Assembly (NCBI RefSeq): GCF_003576645.1
Contig: NC_044922.1
Coordinates: 27,101,231-27,165,230 of the forward strand
Direction of reading: 5' to 3'
Length of the DNA: 64,000 nt
Source of the DNA: Ipomoea triloba
Taxonomy: Eukaryota > Streptophyta > Magnoliopsida > Solanales > Convolvulaceae
The number at the start of each line of letters is the position of its first letter. Within the stretch, counting starts at the first letter, position 1. Made by a program: the position numbers and the translations under genes. Below the pieces are notes generated by a model. That model was not told the DNA's origin and searched no databases. It saw only the letters and a list, made by a program, of their open reading frames with translations. Below, one piece after another: positions 53,322 to 64,000 of this stretch.

Positions 53322-56282
53322 TTAAGGAAAGCATTTCATTCTCTGCAAAAGGGAAATGGATTGCTCGTTTAATAAAAACAACACTGAATTTTCTCAAATT
53401 AGTAGAATATACAATACAATACAATTACCTGTCTTTCAATTTCAATAACAGATGCAGCAAGTCTTCTTTTCAACAAGGACCTCTCTTGCTCGCAAGATTC
53501 CATCTCCGTATCTAAAGCAAACAAGAAGAATAGCATTGCTACATCAGAATCAAAGAAGAGATATAAAACAATGAAAAAGGTTTAGAATTCAAAGTAAAAA
53601 TTATATATTTATATACATGTCATTCAAAAAATTGTTCTCTGTTTTATGTTTTCTAGCGAAATTTATTTTTCTATCAATGAAATGGAACCAACACAAATAT
53701 TTTGGACAGTCTTACCATAGTAGTATGATGACAGGATTGTGATGCGCTCCGTTGGCTACAACAAAGAATTTCACAGAAAGTCAAGGATAATCAGTATGAA
53801 GCAGAAAGCCATTATCTCAATCAAAACCTGAAAACATGACTAAAAGTATCATCTATTAGGGAAAGATCACTGTGAGAGTTCCATTCTGGTACAAAGAATA
53901 CGTCAAAGATTTAGTAGAAGCAACTTTTTGTCACGTCACAAGCTTTAAATCCAATGATTGATCATGACATTAAGTTGTGATGATTCCTAAGGGAAAATCA
54001 CTGCTTGATCTGAATCATGCAAGAAGCTACTTCCCATACCGCAAGATGGTGCTATAATAGATTTCCGTATCATTTATCTTTCTTCTCTTTCCTTTTCAAT
54101 AAGTAAATGTAAACGCCTCAGAAGTCTTTTGTAAACAACTACCAATCTAAACGGATAAATAGAAATTAAAGATATTAAAAGTCGGGCACAGAAGTAGTCT
54201 TTACTCTTTAGAGAAATAGTTCATCCTCCAGAATTACACATTAGTAAGGAATTAAGGATGGTCATCCTCTTTCAAGCAAGACAATATAACGTTATGTATC
54301 CCCGAAATGGGGAAAAAGGAAAGTGAAAAGAAAATAACACTATGGAATCATACCATTACAAAGATCCCTTCACGTCGAGTAGGTAGCTGCTCAAGCTTTC
54401 TCAATGTTTCATCCCCTTTAGTAACTTTCCCAAATACTGCATACTAATTAGTGCCAAGAAGTAACTATTGTGAGTTATTTGAATCTTCTGACCCCAAAAA
54501 AAAAAAAAAAAGAAGAGGATATCATGTTTAATTTAACCATCTTACTTGGCCATCGAGGTGAGGTGCATCTCCAAGAAGCATTGAGAATGATGATGAAGCA
54601 CTATCGGGATCAGAATATCTAAGCAAAATGGTTGAAAAGGTATAGTTCAGGTAAAATAAAACGGTTAAACTCGAAATTAAGCTAAATTTTATGCACGGGA
54701 ACACTTTTAGTTCCCCAAAGGCAACCAAGACTTTGCAACGTATGAAGTGTACTTTGAGGTCAACTATGAAATATAGTAACTGTGCTAGTTCGAAATGAAT
54801 GATATTACTGCATATATCATACGGAGTATAAAAGAGGCTGGACAACATAAAGAACACGATCAGCAGAGAAAATGGAACCAAAAAGTCTTTACCTTCCCAT
54901 AGAAAGAATTCCTCTTACATGTTTGACGTCACTGAATTCTCCCTTAACAGTCTTTTCAGCTTCGACCCGCTGTTCTTCATTCATAGGCACCGTTCTTCCT
55001 CCAACAACATCCGCCACCTGAGCAACAAACCCCTTATCTACCTGTAGACAGTTTGACAGCGGCAATCAACCAACATGTTAGTCGCAATAGTTATTCTATT
55101 CTAGAATCCAGACGTTTTGTCATTCTTGGCAAAAACTACAGAATCCAAACGTTTTGTCGTTCTTGGCAAAAACTACCTACCCGGAAGAAGTGATTAGTAT
55201 TGTAGCATCCCAAGCGCACAAGTTTGAAGATGTGATCAACTGTTCTCGGTGCGACGCTGGGATAAAAACCAAATTCAATATCCCCATAGTTTGTCTGCAT
55301 TCAACTCAAACTATTCAAACACTTCTTTAATTCAATGCCCACAATTTTCACCATTAACAACATCCATTCCTCAGTCACAATGCATTACAATACACATTCA
55401 ATTAAAGTCACATAATTCATCAAAACCAAACTTGTAGCAATCACCAAAAACTGAGTAAATACCAATTTTGATCCCACAACTATTAGCGTAGTGACAGTTT
55501 TGGTCCACAAGTTTAATGGCTGAAAAATGTCATCCGATGACTATCATTTTAATGCCATTTTTTATCACTCCGGTCACCGGCCCGACTCAAACAGTCCGGA
55601 ATCTCAAACTTTTAAGGTTATTTTCATCCGATCCAAGTACGCTAGGCCCTTTGGTTATCTCATCAGTAGACCTTTTCCTAAGTTTCTTTGGTATAACCTT
55701 AAAATTTTGGGATTCCAGCATGTTTGAGCCGGAACAATGACCGGAGTGATCAAAACTGGCATTAAAACGATAATCATAGGACGACATTTGGTAGTCATTA
55801 AACTTATGGACCAAAACTGTCACTGCCTAATAGCTGTGGGATCAAAATTGGTATTTACTCACAAAAAATTTCATATTTTTCGTTTAAAGTTTCATTTCTA
55901 ACACCATAAAACACAGAATTCCATATCATAACACACTCAAACATCAAAATTCCAATTTTCATATCAGAAAACACTCAAAATTCCAATTAACTTTTAAGTT
56001 CTACAGCTAAAATTCCAGAAAGCTTCAATCTTTTCACTTATTTAACTGATTCCTCATCATCTGGAGCCATGAAAACCAAAAAAGAAGCATCCAATCGCAA
56101 GAATCCATTAAGAACACAACAAAGAAGAGAGAAATTGGAACCTGAAACACAACACGGGTCGTACTCATTTCGGATTCTGAGCCATGGGCGGCATTGAATT
56201 GGTATGAACAACAAAGGAAAAGTATGCAAACAAGTGCAGCAATGGAGATGGATCCCATACCCGCTTTGACTTGGCGCCCCAT
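53322..56282 (-). CDS. CYP23: Cyclophilin-type peptidyl-prolyl isomerase CYP23 (secretory)
   Basis: Eight exons on the minus strand: 56142-56282, 55181-55294, 54893-55041, 54546-54618, 54354-54443, 53716-53755, 53429-53511 and 53322-53342. They encode 236 residues with all junctions in frame. Residues 9-33 form a hydrophobic signal peptide (SISIAALVCILFLCC). The cyclophilin fold follows: TNYGDIEFGFYPSVAP, HIFKLVRLGCYNTNHFFR, KGFVAQVADVVGG, HVRGILSMGRYSDPDSASSS, FSMLLGDAPHLDGQYAVFGK, then an extra C-terminal part with TRREGIFVM, ERITILSSYYYD and a charged helix ending RMKCFP. This C-terminal extension and the sequence order match Arabidopsis CYP23 (226 residues). Cyclophilins isomerise Xaa-Pro bonds; the signal peptide places this one in the secretory pathway. 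The last exon is only 21 nt. The canonical active-site phrase FHR is FFR here, as remembered for this subfamily. Confidence 0.93.
55103..55176. repeat. 37-bp tandem duplication abutting the CYP23 exon 2 donor
   Basis: AGAATCCAGACGTTTTGTCA and the rest of a 37-bp unit are repeated at 55140 with three changes. The second copy ends a few bases from the exon 2 boundary (55181), so it lies at the start of intron 2 on the gene strand. Confidence 0.85.
55453..55860. mobile_element. Fold-back MITE in CYP23 intron 1 (Mutator-like)
   Basis: Starts GAGTAAATACCAATTTTGAT and ends in the exact reverse complement at 55841-55860. The inverted arms continue inward with drift: CCACAACTATTAG / TAATAGCTGTGG, GTGACAGTTTTGGTCCA / TGGACCAAAACTGTCAC. 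Flanks CCAAAAACT and ACAAAAAAT (7 of 9 matching) may be an aged 9-bp target duplication. Central words differ from the 20.9-kb element, though the tip style (GAGTTAAT.. / GAGTAAAT..) is alike. Overlapping frames on both strands are artefacts of the arms. Confidence 0.75.
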
Positions 56283-56399
56283 TTTTCTGTTGTCAGATCA
56301 TAGATTCATCGTTAGTCGCTTTGAACTCGATAAAAATATTCTACACTTTTATATTTCATCCTCGTTATGCGTCCATTCAAATATTCTACACTATGCTCC

Positions 56400-56408
56400 C
56401 TTTATATT
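56400..56408 (-). promoter_or_regulatory. Candidate TATA box of CYP23
   Basis: ATATAAAGG on the minus strand, about 120 bp upstream of the CYP23 ATG at 56282. Spacing suits a leader of roughly 90 bases. Confidence 0.4.
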
Positions 56409-57276
56409 TCTCTAGGCCCAATTAACAAATTGATCCAGGAGGCCCAACTTGTATATGTGCAATAATTAGATGCGGATAATACTATCAAATAATGTACTTT
56501 TAATATATTAAAAATATAAATTATATTTTAAAAAAAAAAGTACATTATTTGAGTACTAAATGTGCATTATTTTGTATAATGTACATTCAGTACACAAATA
56601 ATGTACTTTTTGTTATGATTTACACAATAATTTGTCGTATATGGGACATTATTCAATGAACTTGTCAACAAAATGTCAATAATGCCCCCAAAGCATTTAT
56701 TTAGTGAACAAAAAGTTTCACATAAACTTGCTTTCTACAACAGGGCGAGAGGTTAATTCATGTCACGGGCATTGCGAATTCAGGTTTAAATAGGGCTTGT
56801 TGTGCATAAAAATTTACGATTTGATACTAAGTTTAAAAACTGAATTGGCTCGATTTATCTTTTCATGAGTCTAAGAAATGAGTTCATGGGATTCATGATA
56901 TAGTTTGGAGATATTAAAAAAACCTGGATTATGAATAAATGTCAACAATTATTATTATTATTATTATTTTCATTTTGAGCAGGAAATGGGAAAAGTCTTA
57001 CCATTCAACGTTTTTATTGGAACAAAATTGACCATTGACATTGTCACATCAACCCAAAAAAAGAAATTTAATTAATTTTTTTTCTTTAAAAGACAGATAA
57101 TTATGGAGCTAGCAAGCAGCCAGCCATCCAGTTGGTAACCTATCTAATAATCTAATTTAATCATGGAAACTAGTCTCCTCCCCCATTGTAGCCTCATATA
57201 CATACACATGCCATTATAGAGAGATCTCACGCGGTGATCTATATCAAATATAATTACATATACTATTTAGACTTTA

Positions 57277-57524
57277 CCGAGGATACTAAATATTTGTCTT
57301 TAGGTATGATATTAATTTCAATTAAACACGCTCGGTATATATATATAGTTATATCTGGTACAAAAGATACTGATATTGATCGGTACTCTAGAGAGATTTA
57401 AAAGAAAAAAACACCCATACACACCGAGTATAGTAAATATTTGTCTTTAGGTATGATATTAATTGCAATTAAACATACTTTGTATATATATAGTTTTATC
57501 TGGTACAAAAGGTACTGATATTGA
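57277..57524. repeat. 147-bp-period tandem duplication
   Basis: CCGAG(G/T)ATA(C/G)TAAATATTTG at 57277 and 57424, continuing GTCTTTAGGTATGATATTAAT, TATCTGGTACAAAAG and GATACTGATATTGATCG-like in both copies. Confidence 0.8.
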
Positions 57525-58315
57525 TCGACACTTATGAATTCTTTGAATAGTAACTACGAGTTTGCTCATTGTAAAGATAAAAAAAAATAGTATGATAGAT
57601 TTACATTATTTTTGTTTTATTGGGACAAGCTAAAGGGTTGAAGATGAATAATGAGTGTGTGGTGACCACTGAGCAGTGGTATATAGAATTGAATAAATTC
57701 GAAACCTTGAGAAATAAAGCTAAAGAGGATATATATATATAGTGCACCATCATATCCCACTAGTGCACTACTGTCTCTCTATTCTCCTTGGAAGCAATTC
57801 TATTTCCATCACACTATTTACACGTTTTAGTGTTGTTTACTTTTGACTCAATACTACTTCATTGACTTTGAGTATAAAACAGTCTTAATTAAATCTCTAA
57901 ATAAGTTATTCTGTCCAAAAGATGTGCTTACAATTTACAATTTAGCGAGCGAATTAATCATTCCGCCCGAGGGTGGAAACATACACACATTTAAAAAAAA
58001 AAAAGTTTCGAGTTTGAATTAAGTTTATAAACACAGCAATAAATGTTAGAAAATAATTGAAAGTTGATAAGCTCGTATATGAATTGGGATTATATAGCTG
58101 TTTGACTTCAAAACGACGCGGTATAATTCATTTTCATAAACCATACATATATGTGTGCTACATTTGACAATGGAATCAGAATATGAAAAAAAGCAATATA
58201 GGAAGAGATGATGATGACAGAAACCTGTTTGCTTGTAATTCATGAGATGAAACAATATGCCAAAACTCACAACTTTAATCGTACATTACATTAAATTTTC
58301 TCATTCCAAATTATA

Positions 58316-58317
<2 letters not shown>

Positions 58318-58357
<40 letters not shown>
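58318..58357. repeat. (TA)n microsatellite
   Basis: About 20 AT units. Confidence 0.95.
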
Positions 58358-58359
<2 letters not shown>

Positions 58360-61228
58360 CACATGAAAATTCTTCCATTACAAGAATTTGGATTCATCAT
58401 TCTTGTGGCCAGCAGCTGCCAACAACTTTTCCTTATAATTCCTTAGTGACATCAATTTAAGAATCTGATTCTATGTTTCATGATTTTTCATTCATGCATC
58501 TTTTTCTACAAACATCACAAATTTTCTGCCTCTCTCCCTTTTGGGTTTTGTTTTGGTGTTGGTTCATTAACTATGAAATAAGGGTTACATTATATTAACC
58601 ACTTAATTACACGGGAAAATGCAATTGAGTTATCCAATTTATTTATAATTTTTTAAAAAAAATGCAATAATTAAGTTTCCTTAACAAGTCGAATCCGTGC
58701 AATTTGATAAAAAAAAAATTAAAACATAAAAACCTATTCTCTAAGTTCACTATTGACATGACGATTAATCTTTAAATTTCTTTTTCACTTACTTTTACCA
58801 ATTTTAAATATTTAAGAAAAAAAATCCAACTCACCCCTCCCATTCAACTATGACCAGAGGGGAGGGGTGGGCTGGTTTTTTAAACTAATTTTTAATATTT
58901 AAAATTGACTAAAAATATCAATAATTAACGTGAAAATAAGTCATTTTGTACTCAATTGCACAAATTTAGCATATTGTTCATAAAAGTATATATAGAACCA
59001 ATTATAATTTATTTGAGTTGGATGTTTCAATTGCATTTTCGTGTGTAGTTCAGTAACTAACTTGACCTTATTTCATTATAACTAACTTATGTATATTATT
59101 ATTGTTTATTCGTCGTTACGGCGTAAATTATTAACTTATAAATTTTATGCGCTGTGAATTTTATAAACCGAACACAATTTGAGTGGTTTTTCTCTTATTT
59201 ACGTTTTTTTTTTCTTTAAAAGAAAACGTTATTTTCAAGGGAAAATAAAAGGAGCTCCTTTTAGACATGGATAGGGCATGGATGAGGAAGAATCAGTGCA
59301 ATTGTGCAATCTATAAGTGAAGTAAAACGAATATATATTATTATCATGGAATACGACAAATTGAATTGAGAGTTCTAATCGACAATTCTACTATTTTTAT
59401 TTTCACTTTTTTGAAGAAGCATTGTTTAACTAATACACGTATAGTATTATATATAGTGTGTGTGCTCGAATAAGACAGATAGATAGATTTGTAGAAGAAC
59501 TCTTATGTCTTCGTCAATATTTAAAAAATAGTCTAGATCAGAAGGCATCATGGACGAGATCGATTAGCCTTGAGGCAATGGTTAAAGTCATGTTTAAAAG
59601 AAAAAAGAAAAAAAAAAAAAAGAAGAAGAAGAAAAAAAAATAGAAGATTTAGTCAAATTTAAATTTTAATAGAAGACGTATTATAGAAAAATTCTCAATG
59701 AAGGATGAGTCGTGGAAGTGCAATATGTGCATGATACATGAAAGAAATTGATTGCAAATCGATAAATTGGCACTTGACCGTCTAAGTCATCATAGAGTTA
59801 GTAAAAGACTTACAATTTTACAAAACTCACCTAATCATCTATGACAAATCTCATGGGATAATGCAAACAAATTAGAATTATATTGACTAGATTTTAATCA
59901 CTTTTTATTTGTTCCAATTCTATCCAAAAATTAATATATGTCTAGCTAGGTTACCAAATTATGCAATATTTATTATTATAAATTTATGACCATCACCTTC
60001 ATCAACCTTAAAACCTCTTTAATTTGCAAATCAAATCAAATTATCATTTCAATTATTAAATTACCACAAATGGGTTGACAAATAAGTAGCTAAATATAGG
60101 TTATCAATCAAGAAAATGTTATATATAAGTTTGAACTCGCCACTTAAAGACCCTCACCGCTCTTACCCTGAAAATTAACTAGTGGAGATCGAAAATAAAT
60201 CGCAGGATGTGTCTCAACTGATCGACATACCTTGAATGTAAATTTATATGGATAGGACTTATTTTGAATTAGTTGACCAGTTGAGTTGTGCTCGTACAAT
60301 AAAATGTTAAATATGATTTAATCACTTGCTTGACATGAAAATTTGACAACAACATTTTGTTTTGTGTATAAACATTTCCTGCTCCAAAGAAAACAACAAC
60401 CTCTGATCTATTCTAAGATGTCAGCCATTGTTTAATCTAGTAAATATGTTTGAAGTATGGGTAGGCTTGCTTTCAGATTGTGATAGTTAGCTAATCACTT
60501 TGTTTGAGGTTGATAGGCAATAAGGGCAACCAATGAAATTAAGATAAAAATCACTTGATGGGAGGATGGATGGATCCCTTTTCCCAATTTCATACCACAA
60601 TAACGTTATTATGAAACGGGAAAATGACACTTTTCACCGCTAAAGTATAGAGAAATAGCGTTGCTTGTCCTTCAATTACGCCATAACTATTTTGTATTCC
60701 TAAATTGTCAGCAAATAAACATTTTTCCGTCTCTCAACTACTATGACTTGACCTTTTTTTATTCCTAAATTTTGTTAGGGTTTGATTTAAAAAAAGAAAA
60801 GAAAAAAAAGAAAGATATGTTGTAGATTAGTGAAGGACAATAAATGCCTAAAAGATCATATGTGACAGACTCAACTAAAAATGTGTTGACAATAATCGAA
60901 TTCGTAACTATATCAGCGCAAATTTTTTACACCGAAATACCACTAATAACCAACTGAGATCCAATTCACAAGGAGGATGTTGGCCACTGCTACACTGTTT
61001 GGTCCATCACATCTTGTTGATGTACCCTCCAACTTACCATTTCAGCTTTGCACAAGAGGCTAACATTATCAATTTTCCCATTAGTAGGGTAGGAAGAAAA
61101 AAAAATCATTTTTTGTATCAAATCACTTACATACTAGCTCCATAAAATAATTTTTGTATTCACTGATTAGTGTCAGGTTGAAAAGTTTTAGACGTAACTT
61201 GTAGTTATGAGTTTAGTCTTAATTATCT

Positions 61229-61605
61229 AAAATAGTGTTATATATGTGGAATATGTACTCCGACTCAGATAGTGACTCCAAGCACAAATTCAATACACGA
61301 GTAGCCGGCAATGTTCACTTGAAGTTTCTAGTATAGCTAGTATTTGTTGGTTTAGGTAAACATGTCGGCATGAATTGGACTGTTTAGGTTGATTGTTAGT
61401 TAAACTTATAAGTTGTTGATTCTTATCCAAAATAGTGTTATATATGTAGAATTCGTCATCCAATCCAGATAAAGACTCCGAACACAAATTCAACATGTAA
61501 ATCGCTGCAAATATTCACCAAAAATTTCAAGTACAACTAGTATTTGTTGAGTTAATTAATAACTAGATAATCCACATGAATTGGATTTTTTAGGTTGATT
61601 ATTTG
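61229..61605. repeat. 200-bp-period tandem duplication
   Basis: AAAATAGTGTTATATATGT at 61229 and 61429, followed in both copies by GACTCC(A/G)A(G/A)CACAAATTCAA, CTAGTATTTGTTG and CATGAATTGGA. About 20 percent divergent. Confidence 0.8.
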
Positions 61606-62419
61606 TTCCAAAATGTAAAGAAAATCACTTTCAAGGCTTTCAATAGTAACATTGGGCATTGATATCCTCTTGTCTTGTTTTCAATTCTTCTTATATTTTA
61701 CTATTTTCTTATTTTAATTTTACAAATACTACTCGATAGCTTCTACTATTATGTACAACACAAAAACACTGCTACTCACCAAATTAAATAATCCACTCAA
61801 CACATCAACTACCTAACCGATATACCTCTCAATTCTCGAGTGCATGACCGATTATATCTCCTAGCAACCAAAACCCCCGGCCTGACCAAGTGATTACCTT
61901 TGTTACATTCTATGAACTACCCGATCAAGCAATACATAACTATTCTCATTAATACTATATTCTATACTTTACGAGTTAAACATGTAACTTATTGCTCCAT
62001 AAAATAAACGAGTCCATATCTGACAAAATTGTGATCCACATAACAGTAGATTATATCACCAAAACAGTGAAATTTTGCCAAAGTCGTCGGGTATGGCTTT
62101 ATATGGAGATCAAAGCCCCCAAACAAGCAATGGAAACAGGAAAAAAAATATAAAGAGAAATTAAAATAAAAGAATTAAATAAATTAATATATAAAGATGC
62201 TTTTAAGTTGCTAGTTTTAGACTCTTAGGTATAAAAGGTGAAAGTGAAATTTGTACGTAAAAATCAATCTGTCTATGCATCCCCCATTCCCCCCTTCTCG
62301 ATTGTCTATTACCTATTGTTCAAGAGTACTATTCCCTATTGCTCAAGAGTACTATAGAATAGTGTTTATTTTTTTGGTAGAAATTTTTATTTTTATGTTC
62401 TCTTATATTTTTTTTTTCT

Positions 62420-62515
62420 GCCAAAAACCTTGTGGTCTAGTGACACTTGGTTTACACTCCCACGTGAAAGGAAGTGGGTTCGAGCCTTAGTGGAGGTGGC
62501 TGTTGATGCTAAGCA
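62420..62515 (+). mobile_element. SINE-like (Au-type) fragment
   Basis: CTTGTGGTCTAGTGACACTTGG resembles a tRNA A box, and GTGGGTTCGAGCCTTAGTGG contains a good B box 40 bp later, the internal promoter layout of tRNA-derived Au SINEs. Shares the B-box phrase with 3982-4110. It is followed directly by a truncated MITE, so its 3' tail is lost. Confidence 0.5.
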
Positions 62516-62529
62516 TTGACACGTTGTTT

Positions 62530-62770
62530 AACCTATGAGTTATTTCCCTCAAAACGACATTATTTTGAGGTAAATAACCCTAATAAATTCTTTAAATTCT
62601 ATATATTTTTAAGTTAATACTTAATATTAACTATTAAAGTATTAAATATTGTATAATTATTGTCTTAAAAAATTTTAAGCAAATTTAAAAAAATAAAAAT
62701 AAAAATACACAGGCGCCGGTTAATAGCCTCCTAGGTGCTCGAGGAGCGCCTAGTGATTTTTTCAATCATG
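62530..62770 (-). mobile_element. CGCCTAGG-rich hAT-like MITE, copy 3 (truncated)
   Basis: On the minus strand it starts CATGATTGAAAAAATCACTAGG, with GCGCTCCTCGAGCACCTAGG next, then an AT-rich part and the CTCAAAATAATGTCGTTTTGAG centre. The other CCTAGG-rich half is absent, and the sequence passes into unrelated DNA near 62530. Same order as copies 1 and 2. Confidence 0.7.
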
Positions 62771-64000
62771 ATGTTGAGAGAATAATCAATTTTAATCAAA
62801 TTGATGGGATATTTGATTTAGTAATCACAATGTTTCAAGTTGGACTCATTGTGAGAGACTGAGAGTTGTCTATTGGATGGTCTTGGTTTGATCTAGTCGG
62901 CCAATTATAACAATTTAGACTGGTTTCCCTGGTCCTTTTTTTGCTAGGGTCAAAAGATGGGTTTTATCCAATACATTCATTCGGATAGAAAACTAAATGT
63001 GGACTTCTTTTTTTTTTTTTTTTTGTAAATTAAAAAAGAATAATGTTAGTGTAACGTTTATCTTGTTGACAAGTTCAATTTGATACTTTAATGTGTTATA
63101 CATGCTTTACTTTTTGACTCAAAAAAATGCTAATTTGACTATTATGTTTTGCCATCACCAATTATACTTATATACTCTCAATTATAACTCAACTTTACCC
63201 AATCCTCAATTATATCATCACCAATTTTTGTCTCTCAATGAAAATGGCACTATCCATTCAAAATGTTAAATTAGAAAGAAAAAAAAATCCTAATATAACT
63301 TAGGACGAAAAAAATTACTTCACGAACACATAAGAAATGAAATGTAACAATGTATATAATTGAAAAATGAAAAATCTATATTCCTATAATTTAAGAACCA
63401 AAAGTCCCATTTTTAATAAAAATATTTTTAATCAAATCATGTCATATAAACTATTTGCTTACTACAATTAATGAAGAAGGGTCTAAAAAGAAAAAGAAAA
63501 AAGTCATTTTCTCACTCAATCTAATGATTACTAATTGCATTTACTGATTTACACTTCCAAAAAATAAAAATAAAAAAATCTCCCATCTTTACAATTTTGG
63601 GAGAAGACAATAGCAACTCAATAATTTTTGTGATAAAATTGACTAAAAAAGGGTTAAATTGATGAAAACAAAACCCTAATAAAGCCCAAAGGGGCTAATT
63701 ATAATTGACTAAATTTGATCAAAATCATTACAATCTTACCCATACAAAAACTAAATTTAAAAAAAAAAAAAACAAACAAACAAAAAAACAAAAACAATAT
63801 TGTTAGAACCATCATAATATATGGGCTGTATTAATATTTACGACTTTCATTTTTTATACTTTAATTATAATTCTTTGATATTTGATAGTCATGTTAAACT
63901 TCAAACAATACAAAACCAATTTATTATTTGACTCTAAAAAATAAAATTTTTAGAAAACTATAATATTTAAGCTGTCACGCATTTATAGCAAAATTTTGCT
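62771..64000. other. Intergenic, very AT-rich
   Basis: No gene or clear element. Contains long A or T runs and AAACAAAC repeats. Confidence 0.5.

Larger units (their letters stand above)
56283..62410. other. Intergenic, AT-rich, no recognisable gene
   Basis: Apart from the CYP23 promoter, I see only microsatellites, A-rich tracts (59590-59641) and two local tandem duplications (57277-57524 and 61229-61605). Open frames here are low-complexity. Confidence 0.55.

Noticed and set aside
55516..55823. Overlapping frames on both strands in CYP23 intron 1
   Set aside because: They arise from the inverted arms of the MITE; CYP23 exons splice around them.
1..64000. tRNA, rRNA or recognised microRNA genes
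   Set aside because: I looked for cloverleaf-like A and B boxes and for common plant miRNA sequences; only SINE-like B boxes and MITE hairpins were found.

Overview
This is nuclear DNA from a flowering plant, probably a eudicot. It is AT-rich, with GT-AG introns, long intergenic stretches and many transposon remnants. The four intact host genes match families first named in Arabidopsis. The lineage within eudicots is not fixed by anything I can read; an asterid is a guess. Gene density is low, about one intact gene per 13-16 kb.

Layout. Bases 1-3182 are the 3' end of a Sirevirus-like Copia retrotransposon: the tail of an envelope-position ORF, a polypurine tract and a 1.93-kb LTR with internal 122-bp repeats. 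Bases 3.2-17.3 kb hold no host gene. They carry microsatellites, several families of small terminal-inverted-repeat elements (some nested), a CACTA-like tip and a LINE 3' fragment. A three-exon NAC transcription factor of the NAP type lies at 18.1-19.2 kb (+). A perfect-TSD palindromic MITE (20.9 kb) and another LINE RNase H scrap (21.6 kb) follow. A six-exon cytochrome P450 of the CYP704B1 type (+) spans 23.5-28.5 kb; it has a GC-AG intron and a hAT-like MITE in intron 1.

Bases 29.0-39.2 kb are the most unusual part: a diverged segmental duplication. Each copy begins with a short GC-rich gene for a WRKY-type zinc finger that has lost the WRKYGQK core (intact C2HC/H ligand pattern in copy A, truncated in copy B). 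Each copy ends in the same 0.8-kb direct repeat. Between these landmarks the copies differ. Copy A carries the promoter, leader and first coding exon of an SR splicing factor, bracketed by a 29-bp direct repeat. Copy B carries a broken glyoxal-oxidase-like fragment, of which only about two dozen bases survive in copy A. A decayed Copia element with its 3' LTR (33.2-35.7 kb) separates the copies.

Bases 40.6-41.9 kb encode a 92-residue PRE-type HLH protein (-). Bases 42-53 kb are mostly gene-free, with a CACTA-like terminus near 47.1-47.35 kb. An eight-exon gene for the cyclophilin CYP23 (-) occupies 53.3-56.3 kb, with a MITE in intron 1. The rest to 64 kb is AT-rich intergenic DNA with two local tandem duplications, a SINE-like piece and a truncated third copy of the hAT-like MITE.

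The four host genes do not form a pathway: NAP (senescence and stress transcription), CYP704B (fatty-acid hydroxylation for pollen wall), PRE (growth control) and CYP23 (secretory-pathway prolyl isomerase) are simply neighbours. Exon boundaries were read by hand from splice sites and reading-frame continuity; exon lengths were checked against codon counts.
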